Positions 51,612 to 61,132 of a stretch of 64,000 bases of DNA are shown here, one piece after another. Position 1 is the first letter of the stretch. Every line of letters begins with the position of its first letter. A program made the position numbers and the translations under genes. The notes under the pieces were generated by a model. That model saw nothing but the letters and a program-made list of their open reading frames with translations. It was not told the origin of the DNA and searched no databases. The stretch is from JBKPNJ01 sp963695705. GTDB taxonomy: Bacteria; Actinomycetota; Actinomycetes; Propionibacteriales; Nocardioidaceae. The stretch spans positions 682,001 to 746,000 of the forward strand of contig CAVOHB010000009.1 of the NCBI GenBank assembly GCA_963695705.1, written 5' to 3'.

Positions 51612-52690
51612 CCCGGATCTCGCTGCGCATCGGCCGCCGGGCAATGGTCAGTTTGGGCGCAGTTCTGCTATCGGGACTGGCCGCATGCTCCGGTTCACAC
51701 CCGGACGCCGCGTCGCAGCCCTCCGGCACGACGACGACACCACCGCTCGCCATCCGCTACGTGAGCCCTACCGGACACGACGCCGGGCCGGGCACCAAGA
51801 ACCAGCCATGGCAGACCCTGCGCCGGGCCCTGCCGGCACTGCGGGACGGACAGCTGCTGTACGTCCGGGGTGGCGACTACTTCGAGAGGTTCGTCCAGAT
51901 CCCCATCCACCGGGGGACCCCGAGCCATCACATCACCGTGATGGCCTTTCCGGGGGAAAGACCTGTCGTGCATGGTCAGCTCTGGCTGCGCCGACCGTCG
52001 TACTGGGACATCGACGGCCTGAACGTGACCAGGGATCCGGACCTCAACCCGGCGCCACATCAAATGGTCAAGGTAACCGGCGGCATCGGGTGGACCTGGA
52101 AGAACAGCGAGATCTGGGGATCCCACGGCACGACGAACTTCCTCGTCGCGGGCTACGGTCGCCTCGAACCGGCACGCTGGACGGTCACTGGGAACTGCAT
52201 CCACGATGTGCAGCCACCGGCGACGGTCAAGCGGACCAGCGACTTCGCCATCGGTGACATGAGATCCGGCGGCCGCGGGAGTGTCACGCGCAATTTGATC
52301 TTCGGAGCGCCCGCCCAGCTCGTCGCGATCGGATCCGCGGCCGGTGGCCCCACAGACGTCACCATGGACTACAACACGGTCTACGGCGGCGGGGTCGCGG
52401 TCGCGTTGGCGGGCGACAGCAACACCGTGCGCATCGCCAGGAATGTTCTCGGGGGCGTGGCCCGCGGCCTGCTCATCCGGTGGGGTGGGCAGCCGGGGCT
52501 GGGCAACGTCGTCACCCAGAACCTTGGCGTGCAGGCAACGACCTTTCTACGGCCCGCCGCAGCGGGCGTCATCGGAGGACCGGGCAACATCATCGACAGC
52601 AGCGTCACGTTTTCCAACGTGTCGGCCTGCAACGGCTTCCATACGAAGTCGGCTGCGGCCATTCCTTATGGGCAGCACGCCGTTGGCTAA
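51608..52690 (+). CDS. Lipoprotein with right-handed parallel beta-helix
   Basis: A 360-aa protein. The N-terminus is a lipoprotein signal (RRAMVSLGAVLLSGLAACSG, lipobox L-A-A-C, Cys near residue 25). After a Thr/Pro linker, IRYVSPTGHDAGPGTKNQPW QTLRRAL-type sequence opens a beta-helix of the pectate-lyase/DUF1565 kind, and repeated short strands (HHITVMAFPGERPVV, SYWDIDGLNVT, VTMDYNTVYGGG, NTVRIARNVLGG) follow. It may bind or trim the extracellular polymer; catalytic residues are not obvious. ATG overlaps the ATP-grasp stop (ATGA). Confidence 0.85.
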   Translation: MTRISLRIGRRAMVSLGAVLLSGLAACSGSHPDAASQPSGTTTTPPLAIRYVSPTGHDAGPGTKNQPWQTLRRALPALRDGQLLYVRGGDYFERFVQIPIHRGTPSHHITVMAFPGERPVVHGQLWLRRPSYWDIDGLNVTRDPDLNPAPHQMVKVTGGIGWTWKNSEIWGSHGTTNFLVAGYGRLEPARWTVTGNCIHDVQPPATVKRTSDFAIGDMRSGGRGSVTRNLIFGAPAQLVAIGSAAGGPTDVTMDYNTVYGGGVAVALAGDSNTVRIARNVLGGVARGLLIRWGGQPGLGNVVTQNLGVQATTFLRPAAAGVIGGPGNIIDSSVTFSNVSACNGFHTKSAAAIPYGQHAVG

Positions 52691-52764
52691 GGACCGAGTC
52701 TCGTGAATTGGTACGCGATGCTCCAGATCAGCATAAACTCAAATGCATACCGGAAGGATCACAA

Positions 52765-53913
52765 ATGAACGGTGGCGCAGACGCCTTCGGCGCCTTGGGC
52801 TGGGGGCTGAAGAAGTACGCCTGGCTGGTCGCGTTGTTCGTGATCGTGGTCGGCGTCCTCGTGCCCGTCGCACTGACCAGGGGAGCCGACGTCTACGAGG
52901 CGCGGGCGCAGGTCGGACCGACCGGACAGATCAAGCTTCCCAACCTCGACCCTCTGCCTCGGCTCGGGGAGAGTGTCTTCAACAATGGCTCGGTGGAGAT
53001 CGCCCTGCAACAGGCGCTGGGCGAGAGGCCCGACGCGTCCGTGATCCCTTCCCGCGCTGAACTCGTGACCTCGCTCGACAACGTGGTGTTCACCGTGGTC
53101 GGCCGCGGACCCAATCCGGAGGCCGCGCGGCACATGGCGGAGGTCGCGGCAGCCACGTTCACCATAGAGTTGAACAAGTACAGCTCCTCGGTCGGCCTGT
53201 TCCAGATCCAGAAGGCGCCGGACCTGCCGGCGAAGCCGGTGGCGAAGATCGGCGGCCCGATCACCATCGCCCTCGGCGTCCTCGCCGGGCTGCTCGCGGG
53301 GATCGGCGCGGTTGCCCTACTGCTCGTCTGGCGTCGCCCGGTGGTTGACGCCGCGGGCGCAGCCGATGCGACAGGCACGCCGGTGCTCGGCCGGGTGCGA
53401 CTCGGGCGTTCTGGTGACACTCGAAACATCGCAGGTATCGCACCCCTGTGTCGCCGGCTGCTGGGCAGTCGCGGCGACACGATCCTCATCGCCAGCGCCC
53501 CGAACGCCACGAGTGAACGGCACGAGCTGGCGATGGCGATAACCAGGGTCCTGAGCCGTGCTCTGCATGTGGATGTGGTGCAGGGCGGGCAAGGTCATGC
53601 GTTGCGTCGCTCGTCCGCGGTCGGAGGAGCTGCCGGGGCCACCTCGACCCCGCCGGAGCTCCTCATCGTGGACGGGCCCAGCCCGGACGTCGTTGCCACC
53701 CGCCCCGATTCCTCGCTGACGCTGCTGGTCGTCCGGCCGGGGATCGGACTGAACACGCTGCGCAGAACCGCTGAGCAGTACCTCGACGGAGGCCCGGCGG
53801 GTGTGGTCCTGGTCGACCGCGCTCACTGGTATCAGCGTGCGCACTCTGAAGGGGCGCGCTCCGAGAGCAGGACCGAAGAAGAGGTCAAGCCCCTGTCGGG
53901 GGCGACTCGTTAG
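52765..53913 (+). CDS. Wzz/Wzc-like chain-length protein with a degenerate kinase domain
   Basis: A 382-aa protein with an N-terminal membrane span (about 19-37), an exported region of about 125 residues, and a second span (about 165-188), the Wzz topology. The cytosolic part (210-382) aligns with BY-kinases: DTILIASAPNATSERHELAM sits where the Walker A SAxPGEGKT would be but lacks the Gly-Lys-Ser/Thr, and LLIVDGPSPDVVA matches the Walker B strand. No C-terminal tyrosine cluster exists. It is therefore probably a non-phosphorylating co-polymerase controlling chain length. GGAAGGA sits before the ATG. Confidence 0.8.
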   Translation: MNGGADAFGALGWGLKKYAWLVALFVIVVGVLVPVALTRGADVYEARAQVGPTGQIKLPNLDPLPRLGESVFNNGSVEIALQQALGERPDASVIPSRAELVTSLDNVVFTVVGRGPNPEAARHMAEVAAATFTIELNKYSSSVGLFQIQKAPDLPAKPVAKIGGPITIALGVLAGLLAGIGAVALLLVWRRPVVDAAGAADATGTPVLGRVRLGRSGDTRNIAGIAPLCRRLLGSRGDTILIASAPNATSERHELAMAITRVLSRALHVDVVQGGQGHALRRSSAVGGAAGATSTPPELLIVDGPSPDVVATRPDSSLTLLVVRPGIGLNTLRRTAEQYLDGGPAGVVLVDRAHWYQRAHSEGARSESRTEEEVKPLSGATR

Positions 53914-53982
53914 CAGTCGGGCCAGGAACGCCATCGGGCCGGACCGATCTGGCGACGAACACGTGTTTGGAGAGGCGGGCGG

Positions 53983-55644
53983 ATGTCGCACGGCTTGCTC
54001 GCGCTGATCGCCGCACCCGTCGTTCTCTTTCTCCTCGTTGTCTGCATCCGCGAACCGATGCGGATCGCCCTGCCCCTGTTCGCGGCTCTTGTGCCCTTCG
54101 GGGGAGGGCTCTCGGTCGGACCCTCGCGCTACGGGTCGTTGTCCTCCCTCATCGGGTTCGTCCTGGGAGTCGGACTGGTCATGCAGCTGGTCTCTGCCCG
54201 GCGGGGAGCTCGCCGTATGTCGCCCACGGTGCCGGTGTGGATCCTCTTTCTCGGTGTAGCGGGGGCCTCGGTGCTGTGGAGCATCACGCCATCCACGAGC
54301 ATCAGCGACTTCCTGATCCTGGCCAGTCTCATCCTCGTCTTCGTACTCGTTTCTTTGAGCCAGGTCGACCGGGTGGTGCTGCGACGTACGGAGAACGGGC
54401 TGCTCGCAGGAGCCAGTGCCGCGGCCATCTATGGCTTCACCCAGCTGATCTTCCTGGGTGGACTACCCTCCGATGTTCCCGGCGTCGGAGCGTCGCCGGA
54501 GGGCAGGTTCGGTAACGGCCTGCTGGGACCGGACAACCAAGCCGTCGCCATGCTGCTGCCGCTGTCGATCGCGCTCAACCGCATGATGACGATGGCGGAC
54601 CGGCGCAAGCGGGTCCTCCACGGTCTGATCGCCGCGCTGCTGCTCGGCGCGATCCTCCTCACCGGGTCCCGAGGCGGCCTGCTTGCCACGGTCGTCGTCA
54701 TTGTGACGCTTGCGCTCACGATGCCTCGCGGCAAGCGGAGCAAGCTGCTTGCGTACGGCGCCATCGGCGTCGTCGTCGGCGCCTTGGTGTGGATCTACCA
54801 TCCCGCCGGCATCGCCAACCGAACGTTCACCTCGGTGACGAGTTCGTCCGGTCGTACCAGCATCTGGCAGGTCGGGCTGGCCGCGTGCCCTCAGTACTGT
54901 CCGTTCGGATCCGGTTGGGGCACCTTTCCCGACGTCTACGCCGCCACCCAGGCGACCGTGCCCGGTGCGAGTGTGTTGACCGGAACCGGCGGTTCCTACC
55001 AACCGCACAACCTGTGGCTGCTCGCGGCGATCGAGCTTGGCCTGCCCGGTCTGCTCCTGATGGCAGCGGGGTTGGGTCTGGCCCTCCTCGAGGCCCTCCG
55101 GCTCCCGGCCAGCCTGCGTCGAGCGCCCCTCAGTGCCCTGGTCGGGACGATCGTTGCGGCGATGTTCCTGTCCAATCTGGAGTTCAAGTTCTTCTGGATG
55201 GCCCTGATCGCGGTGGCTCTTGCCCACAACCTCGCCGATGCAGATCCGGAGTTTGCCGGCAGTGGAGGAGCCGGCTCTGCCGGCAGTGGAGGAGCGGGCC
55301 CGGCGCCTCCCGACTACTCCGGCGGCGACCTCGTCAGCGTCGGACCTGGCCCTGCCGGCGATGACAGAGCAGGGCCTGCCGGTAGTGAAAGATCCCCGAC
55401 ACTGGCGTCGCGGGTTGCCCATCCAGCCGTCGTGGGCTCCCCCATCCAGCCGGCGCCCATAGCATCGCCGGATGCATCGGTCACGCCGACGCCGACCGAG
55501 ACGACGCGCAGGGATCTACGGGAGTCCGCCGCCGGCACCCCGGACCAGTCGGCACGGAGGTTCGGCAAAGCGCAGCGGGTGGTGCTGGTCGTCAGCGCGC
55601 TGTTCGTGCTGGCCGACGTCATCATCATCCTGCTGCTTCGGTGA
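53983..55644 (+). CDS. O-antigen ligase/polymerase family protein (Wzy/WaaL-like)
   Basis: A 553-aa integral membrane protein with about ten spans in the first 430 residues. The Wzy_C region shows ILLTGSRGGLLATVVVIVTL and, after a long loop, GGSYQPHNLWLLAAIELGLP with the conserved P-H-N motif. The last 120 residues are a Gly/Ala/Pro/Ser-rich linker plus one more span (VVLVVSALFVLADVIIILLL), an unusual addition. In the DNA of the linker a 17-mer repeats with a 24-base period (55255 and 55279). It should polymerise the lipid-linked repeat units. Confidence 0.86.
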   Translation: MSHGLLALIAAPVVLFLLVVCIREPMRIALPLFAALVPFGGGLSVGPSRYGSLSSLIGFVLGVGLVMQLVSARRGARRMSPTVPVWILFLGVAGASVLWSITPSTSISDFLILASLILVFVLVSLSQVDRVVLRRTENGLLAGASAAAIYGFTQLIFLGGLPSDVPGVGASPEGRFGNGLLGPDNQAVAMLLPLSIALNRMMTMADRRKRVLHGLIAALLLGAILLTGSRGGLLATVVVIVTLALTMPRGKRSKLLAYGAIGVVVGALVWIYHPAGIANRTFTSVTSSSGRTSIWQVGLAACPQYCPFGSGWGTFPDVYAATQATVPGASVLTGTGGSYQPHNLWLLAAIELGLPGLLLMAAGLGLALLEALRLPASLRRAPLSALVGTIVAAMFLSNLEFKFFWMALIAVALAHNLADADPEFAGSGGAGSAGSGGAGPAPPDYSGGDLVSVGPGPAGDDRAGPAGSERSPTLASRVAHPAVVGSPIQPAPIASPDASVTPTPTETTRRDLRESAAGTPDQSARRFGKAQRVVLVVSALFVLADVIIILLLR

Positions 55645-55661
55645 TCGCCGCGACTGCGTTG

Positions 55662-56768
55662 TCACTGGCTCGGGTCGTAACCCTCGGCCAGAACATCCCA
55701 GTACTGCGGCGTGAACGGTAGACCGCACAGGTCGTCGGAGCTCACGTTCCACTTCTGACCGCGCCCCTCCACCTCGGTGTTCTCGAGCTTGAGTGCGGTG
55801 GTCCCACCGGAGTCCCCGATGTAGAACCCGTAGCGCTGCAGCGCCTGCGCGATCACCAGGGCCTGAGGGTTCAGACCGAGCGCACCGAGGTCCACCGACG
55901 GCTTGATGCGAAACCGCAGGCCCTGCGGTGGGACCGCAGGATTGTTTCCGTCGTACTGACCGTCCGAGCCCACCATCGGGAAGACAAACCGGCTCGAGAC
56001 CTCTGGGCCTAGAGCAACCTTGAGGACATGCCGGATGGCCCCCGCATGCACCATGTCCCAGGAGACGGTCATGGTCGCGCCGTTGTTGCCGCGGTGACTG
56101 CCGATGTTGCGCGGGTCGTCGGACAGCCCCGTTTGCGCATTCAGCCCGTTGGAGTCGAGATAGGTCACCGTCGCGCCGGTCGCTGTCCACTTGTCGTCGT
56201 GCGAGTCGTACGACGCGTTGGTCAGGGCAGTCACGTACCCCTTCTGCATGTCGTAGATGCTCATGGTCCCGTCGTTGTTGGCGGCAGGCTCCGCGTCGAG
56301 GGGAATGCGGAGTCTGTCGAGCTCGGGTGGACGGTTGTTCTCGACACCGGTGACGTCGTAGACCGGGTCAGCCGGCTTCGCCCAGTAGATCGGGTGCCCC
56401 CATTGGTTGTCTCCCGCACCGGCCAGGCTCAAGCAGCCCTGACCGCTCTCGGGGGCGTTCCGCATGTAGTAAAGGATCTGGCTCGCGTACGGGTCCAGTG
56501 GTGGGTTGTCAGGCAGTGGAGCGTTCCAGTACGAGTCGGCCGAGAAGGCGCGGTAGGTACGAGCCGTCGGGGACGGCGAGTCGGGAGGCGGCGGCGGAGA
56601 GTCCCGATCCGTAGGGTCGAGTGCCGCGCCGACGATGGCCACGCCGGCGATGACAATCAACGCGACGACGAGGAACACCGCCTTGCGGTGGCGATGGTGG
56701 CTGGCGGCGAGGGCAGAGGCACCGGCGTGCCTGGCCCCGGCTTGCCGACGCCACCAGACCAGACTCAT
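55662..56768 (-). CDS. Membrane-anchored surface protein, homologue of the 33.5 kb Tat-exported protein
   Basis: A 368-aa protein with a basic N-terminus, one span (AVFLVVALIVIAGVAIVGAA) acting as an uncleaved anchor or signal, a Pro/Ser linker, and a globular domain starting FSADSYWNAPLPDN. The segment GLNPQALVIAQALQRYGFYI then GDSGGTTALKLE mirrors the 33.5 kb protein. The latter differs in export (Tat signal), so the domain is delivered in two ways. No catalytic motif is recognised. It converges on the ligase gene (17 bp between stops) and is divergent from the sulfotransferase on the other side. Confidence 0.75.
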   Translation of the reverse strand: MSLVWWRRQAGARHAGASALAASHHRHRKAVFLVVALIVIAGVAIVGAALDPTDRDSPPPPPDSPSPTARTYRAFSADSYWNAPLPDNPPLDPYASQILYYMRNAPESGQGCLSLAGAGDNQWGHPIYWAKPADPVYDVTGVENNRPPELDRLRIPLDAEPAANNDGTMSIYDMQKGYVTALTNASYDSHDDKWTATGATVTYLDSNGLNAQTGLSDDPRNIGSHRGNNGATMTVSWDMVHAGAIRHVLKVALGPEVSSRFVFPMVGSDGQYDGNNPAVPPQGLRFRIKPSVDLGALGLNPQALVIAQALQRYGFYIGDSGGTTALKLENTEVEGRGQKWNVSSDDLCGLPFTPQYWDVLAEGYDPSQ

Positions 56769-56880
56769 GTCGCAATGATAGTTGGCGAAACAAGCCAGAT
56801 CTGTGGCTTGTCGAGTCTGCAACGTAATGGGTGACGTAGTCTGGCGCGAGCCAAGGTTGACTCGAGATGAGGGGGTACGC

Positions 56881-57805
56881 GTGGGCACGGGTCGGTTGGC
56901 CAACCTCCTGGTCGCCGGAGTTCCGAAGGCGGGAACCGGCTCCATGTGGGCGTACCTGACGCAACACCCGGACATCTGCGGGGCCGATGAGAAGGAGGTC
57001 GGATACTTCAACTTCTACAACCCCCGACGTCACTCCGGCGAACCACCACCCGTCGAGTCATACGCACAACACTTCGCGCACTGCGGCACCCAGCGCTATG
57101 CCCTCGATGCGACGCCGACTTACTCCTACGGCGGGAAACCGGTCATCGACGCGGTCCAAGCCATCCTGGAGCGGCCGAAGATCATCATCACGTTGCGCAA
57201 CCCGGTGGACCGTCTCTTCTCGGCATACACCTTCCAGCGCACGCTGGGGAACATCACCGGCCTTCGGTCGTTCGAGGAGTACCTGCGGATCTGCGAGAGC
57301 CGCAAGCGCGACGGGAGCGACCTGGTACCGCGCGACCATTTCCACGGGCTCTACATCGGCTACTACGCGGACTACGTTCGGACTCTGGCTGGACGCCTTC
57401 GGCGACGACCTCAGGATCGTGTTCGTCGAGGACGTGTCACGGGACGCCTACCGCGTCATCTCGGGCCTGTTCGGATGGCTGGAGATCGACACCGAAGCCT
57501 TGTCGCCTGCGGATCTGGCGCCGCGCAACAAGACGCAGCACGCGCGAAGCCCGCGCGTGGCCCAGGCGGTGTTCGCTCTGAAACGCTCGACCGAACGAAT
57601 GGGAATGATCCCGTCCCGCCTGCGAGAACCGCTCCGTACCGCCTACGAACGGGTCAACGCCGGCTCGGCGCCCCGGCTGGATCCCGCGACACGGCGGCAC
57701 GTGGAGGACCTCTATCGAGAGTCGAACACAGAGACCGCCCGAATCCTGGTCGCGCACGGATATCGCAACCTGCCTGACTGGCTGCAGAACTCGGCTCCCG
57801 CCTGA
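56881..57805 (+). CDS. Sulfotransferase family protein, single frameshift
   Basis: A protein of about 307 aa with PAPS loop NLLVAGVPKAGTGSMWAYLT, DATPTYSYGGKPV, KIIITLRNPVDRLFSAYTFQ and, after the shift, DDLRIVFVEDVSRDAYRVIS plus a C-terminal helix set ending PDWLQNSAPA. One extra base near 57,385 moves the frame; both sides belong to the same enzyme. GAGGGGG precedes the GTG at 56881, which fits the start of homology. It closely resembles the 37.2 kb sulfotransferase, and its stop faces the flippase gene 14 bases away. Confidence 0.82.
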
Positions 57806-57818
57806 CCGGCGACCCCGG

Positions 57819-59363
57819 CTAGGTCAGCAGCTTCCCGACCAGCGGAATCTTCGCGAGTTCGGGGAACGTCTCCTTGAGCTCCAAGGCATCGCGGCTGACG
57901 TACAGCACCAGCGCGGATGCCAGCATGGCGGAGAGGGCACAGAGGATCAGCCCCGGCGTCACGAGCAGCTGGAAACCCCACAGCGCGGCAGCACACACCA
58001 CGATGATGCTGTAGCTGCGCAGACAACCGCGGTCGATCAACCGAGTATGGATGCTTCCCCGCAGCGCCCACTGGTTGAGAAGGTTCTGCGAGACAAGGGC
58101 CGCGCAATTGGCTGCGGCCACACCCGGCGCGCCGAACCGCGGGGCGAGCAGGAGCGCCAACCCGACGTTGAAGGAGAAGATGAAGACGTTGACGAGTACC
58201 AGATACCTGATCCGGCCGCAGACCTGGAGCGTGTAGGCGTTGAAACCGAGCATGACGTTGAAGTAGTAGCCGACGGACAGGATTGCCAGCACGAGCCCCG
58301 ACTCCGCGTACCGGTTGCCGAACAGGATGACCGTGGTCTCAGGGGCCAGCGGCCCGGTCAGAGCGAAGATGGGAAACGTCAGCACGGCGACGAAGACTGC
58401 AGTGTGCCAATAGCTCTTGCGCAGTCCTTCGATGTCGTGGCGCGCGAACAGCCGGGCGATGACGGGCAGGAAGAGCGTCACGAACGCGGCGGTGACCGCC
58501 GTGTTGAGCCGGGCCGGGTTGAACACGGAACGGTAGTTGGCGACCTCGGACACCGGGTGTGTGAGCCCGAGGATGATCACACCGCCGACGTTCAGCGACA
58601 GCAGGACGAGCTCACCGGTGATCAGCGGGAACGAGAACGCGAAGACAGCCCGGAAGGGCAGGATGACCTGACGCGGCTTGAGCTCCTTGAGTAGCCCGCG
58701 TTCACGCAGCACGCGGATGAGGAGCCCCATGTACACGCACATGCCGGCCACTGATGCCAGCAGGTAGCCGACGGCGAGGAACATGACGCTCGCTCCTGTG
58801 ACAACCAGCAGAAGCACGACCACGAGCCGCAGGCCGGGTGAGAGCAGGTATTTCCGGACGAAGATCGCCCGGGGCTTGCTGAAGACCGCGAAGAGCGAGA
58901 CGAAGACGAGGTCGAGCGCTTCGAGCGGGGACAGGAACACCAGGACGAGGACGAGTCTCGTAGCGGCCGAACTGTCGACCGCCGACCCGATCAGGGCGTC
59001 GCTGAACAAGAACAGAGTGGTGATGGTCACCAGACTTGTGACGAAGATCGTCCCGACCGCAAGGAACATCGCGCCGAACATCCGCGGGTAGTCGCGCTCT
59101 TCCTCATACGTCGCCATGAAACGGCTCAGCAGCTTGCCCTGGCCCAGACTCAGCAGGGTGCTCGCTGCGGAGGCCAGAGCCAGTGCGTACGCGAAGGCAC
59201 CGTAGTCCGACTTGGAGAGCGTGCGGACGATGAGCACCTGGGTGGCCATGCTCAGGAACAGCGAGGCGATCCGGCCGACGACCAGCAGCGCCGAGCCACG
59301 GACCTGCTTGCGGCCCATGGCGTTGGTTCCCCTGCCGGCCGGCGCGGGTGCTACCTCGGTCAT
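57819..59363 (-). CDS. Polysaccharide flippase (Wzx/MATE-like)
   Basis: A 514-aa integral membrane protein with about 12-14 spans. The N-terminal pattern ALLVVGRIASLFLSMATQVL IVRTLSKSDYGAFAYALALA-type sequence is that of the polysaccharide biosynthesis/Wzx family of the MOP superfamily, which flip undecaprenyl-linked repeat units across the membrane. The AATRLV, RYAESGLVLAILSVGYYFNV and GAPGVAAANCAALVSQNLLN segments match the expected order. With the WcaJ-type transferase and the Wzy-like polymerase this completes a Wzx/Wzy-dependent pathway. Confidence 0.88.
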   Translation of the reverse strand: MTEVAPAPAGRGTNAMGRKQVRGSALLVVGRIASLFLSMATQVLIVRTLSKSDYGAFAYALALASAASTLLSLGQGKLLSRFMATYEEERDYPRMFGAMFLAVGTIFVTSLVTITTLFLFSDALIGSAVDSSAATRLVLVLVFLSPLEALDLVFVSLFAVFSKPRAIFVRKYLLSPGLRLVVVLLLVVTGASVMFLAVGYLLASVAGMCVYMGLLIRVLRERGLLKELKPRQVILPFRAVFAFSFPLITGELVLLSLNVGGVIILGLTHPVSEVANYRSVFNPARLNTAVTAAFVTLFLPVIARLFARHDIEGLRKSYWHTAVFVAVLTFPIFALTGPLAPETTVILFGNRYAESGLVLAILSVGYYFNVMLGFNAYTLQVCGRIRYLVLVNVFIFSFNVGLALLLAPRFGAPGVAAANCAALVSQNLLNQWALRGSIHTRLIDRGCLRSYSIIVVCAAALWGFQLLVTPGLILCALSAMLASALVLYVSRDALELKETFPELAKIPLVGKLLT

Positions 59364-59694
59364 GTCACCAGCCTGCCGGGCCTGACGGCCGGTTCGTCGC
59401 TGTTGTGAGCAGCAGCACCGCTGGTGCCGTGCCGCTGCGATCCCTGCATGAAACCTCCGTCATCGAGTCGACCCCCGGCCAGCCAGCCGCCAGGAGTGGA
59501 GCCCGGTTGCGGGCAACATGCGTCAGGCCGGCGTTGTCGGCCAGTGAACAGCGTCCACCCTGGTGAGTCTGGGCCATGGACAAGCATATGGCGACGACTC
59601 GCGGCAGGGACGAAAAGGGCAGGTGTAGGTCGAGACCGCCGCAAGCCCGGGTGACTGTGGAGAGCCGGCCGCACGCTGCGCTGTCACCAGTCGA
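59364..59694. other. Intergenic region, no gene recognised
   Basis: About 330 bp between the start of the flippase gene and the end of the small unknown gene. Only short overlapping open frames are present, none with family features. It should hold the flippase promoter; nothing else is evident. Confidence 0.5.
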
Positions 59695-59982
59695 TCACGG
59701 AGGGCTCGGGTCGTCGCCCCAACGGGCCGGGTCGGCCGGGAGCGCGAGCAGTACGGTTTCCGCGTCGGTGCCGAGCCGCTTGCACAGCTCGTCGATGATC
59801 CTGACCGACACGCCGGCCACCACGGCGACGGCCTCTGTCGGTGAGACCAGATCGAGCATCGTCCTGATCAGCGACGCGGATTCCTTGTTGTCGCGTTCGG
59901 CGGCGTGGCGTTCTCGATGCGCCGCCAGCAGCAGGCCTGCTACGAGAGCCTCTGGCTTGCGGTTGTTCATGTCCGCTGACAC
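59695..59982 (-). CDS. Small conserved-looking protein of unknown function
   Basis: A 95-aa acidic protein starting MSADMNNRKPEALVAGLLLA; a second ATG four codons later is equally plausible. A helix with AHRERHAAERDNKESASLIR may form a coiled coil, and VSVRIIDELCKRLGTDAETV resembles a short helical tail. No family was recognised. A longer frame covers the same strand into the peptidoglycan hydrolase region but is antisense to that gene, so I reject it. It stands divergent from the NlpC/P60 gene, across about 130 bp. Confidence 0.6.
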   Translation of the reverse strand: MSADMNNRKPEALVAGLLLAAHRERHAAERDNKESASLIRTMLDLVSPTEAVAVVAGVSVRIIDELCKRLGTDAETVLLALPADPARWGDDPSPP

Positions 59983-60110
59983 TACTCACAGAACGTGGGG
60001 ACCAGTGCATGCTCGCAGCCGCCGGTAAACCCCGGTGGCCGGCCAGGCGTCTATTCGAGTACAGGCCGGATTTCCTGCCCGTCCGTCTCCATGCCGAGCG
60101 AGGCCGCCCG

Positions 60111-60980
60111 ATGCCAACCCACTGGTTCCGCTTCCGTGTGGCTGCCCCGACCATGCTCCTGTCCGCGTGCGCGCTGGCCGCACCGGCCGGCACGGCGTGG
60201 GATGTGCAGACCCGACCAGCTGGCGACGCCTCCCAGGCCACGACGGCCCACCCTCGGCACACCAGATTTCTGCAGCCAACCGGCACCATCACACCGGCGA
60301 AGGGCTGTGTCGTCCTCACGCCCGGCATGAACGGCATCAAGGTCCGGCTCGTCCAGCGGCGGCTGGGCATGGGATCTCGGTGGGAGACGATGGACGCGGC
60401 CACCGTCGCCGCAGTCAAGGCTTTCCAGACCAACCACTCCCTGCCGCGGCGGAACGGCGTCGTCGGAGCGCGCACCTGGCGGGCGATGGGTTTCCGGGAG
60501 GGCTTCTGCTTCGACAGATGGCAGGCGACTCCCGCCCTGCCGCGTCGGGCAGGATCAGCCAAGCGAATCAAGGTCATGCTGGCCTTCGCCAACCGCTATC
60601 GCGGTGCCGAGTACGTCTGGGGCGGCGCCGGCAGACCGCGGTACGGAGTGGACTGCTCGGGACTCGTCCTGCAGTCGCTCTACCGGGCCGGGCTCGACCC
60701 GCAACCGGTGTCGATCGACAAGCACGTACTGCCCGATTACCGCACCTCCAGCGAGCTCTACCACCATCCGCGCCTGCGGCACGTCCCACGCGCACACATG
60801 CGCCGGGGTGACCTGGTCTTCTACACCAAGGACAGCACCGGCCAGATCAACCATGTCGCGCTGTACCTCGGCGGCGACCTGATGCTCGAGGCCAAGGGCG
60901 ACGACGTGCATGTCGCCGCCGTGGCGACCCACTTCCCAGGTCAGACGATAGCCAGCGACGTGGTGCGCCCATTCCGGTAG
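60111..60980 (+). CDS. NlpC/P60 peptidoglycan hydrolase with peptidoglycan-binding domain
   Basis: A 289-aa secreted protein: signal peptide with VAAPTMLLSACALAAPAGTA, a PG_binding_1 helix bundle (PGMNGIKVRLVQRRLGMGSR, AVKAFQTNHSLP), and a C-terminal NlpC/P60 domain with nucleophile Cys in RYGVDCSGLVLQSLY, His in QINHVALYLGG, and a downstream DVHVAAVATHF region. These enzymes cut the stem peptide of peptidoglycan. The ATG at 60111 is preferred to one 34 codons upstream because the signal peptide starts here. It is divergent from the small unknown gene. Confidence 0.88.
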   Translation: MPTHWFRFRVAAPTMLLSACALAAPAGTAWDVQTRPAGDASQATTAHPRHTRFLQPTGTITPAKGCVVLTPGMNGIKVRLVQRRLGMGSRWETMDAATVAAVKAFQTNHSLPRRNGVVGARTWRAMGFREGFCFDRWQATPALPRRAGSAKRIKVMLAFANRYRGAEYVWGGAGRPRYGVDCSGLVLQSLYRAGLDPQPVSIDKHVLPDYRTSSELYHHPRLRHVPRAHMRRGDLVFYTKDSTGQINHVALYLGGDLMLEAKGDDVHVAAVATHFPGQTIASDVVRPFR

Positions 60981-61132
60981 GTTGCGGCACGCCGAGGACG
61001 CCAGGGATGTCGTGTGCCTGCTCATCGGGGCACGACAACGAGGCCGGTCGGAGCGCCGTGCATGCGGCGGGCGCCGTGCACGTGTTCGCGGCCGGGCGGC
61101 CCCTGGTCGGCGCCGGTGAACAACCGCCGCTA

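Noticed and set aside
59684..60592. Minus-strand frame of about 300 codons over the NlpC/P60 gene
   Set aside because: Arg/Ala-rich antisense frame; the 95-aa protein in another frame and the plus-strand NlpC/P60 gene explain the region.
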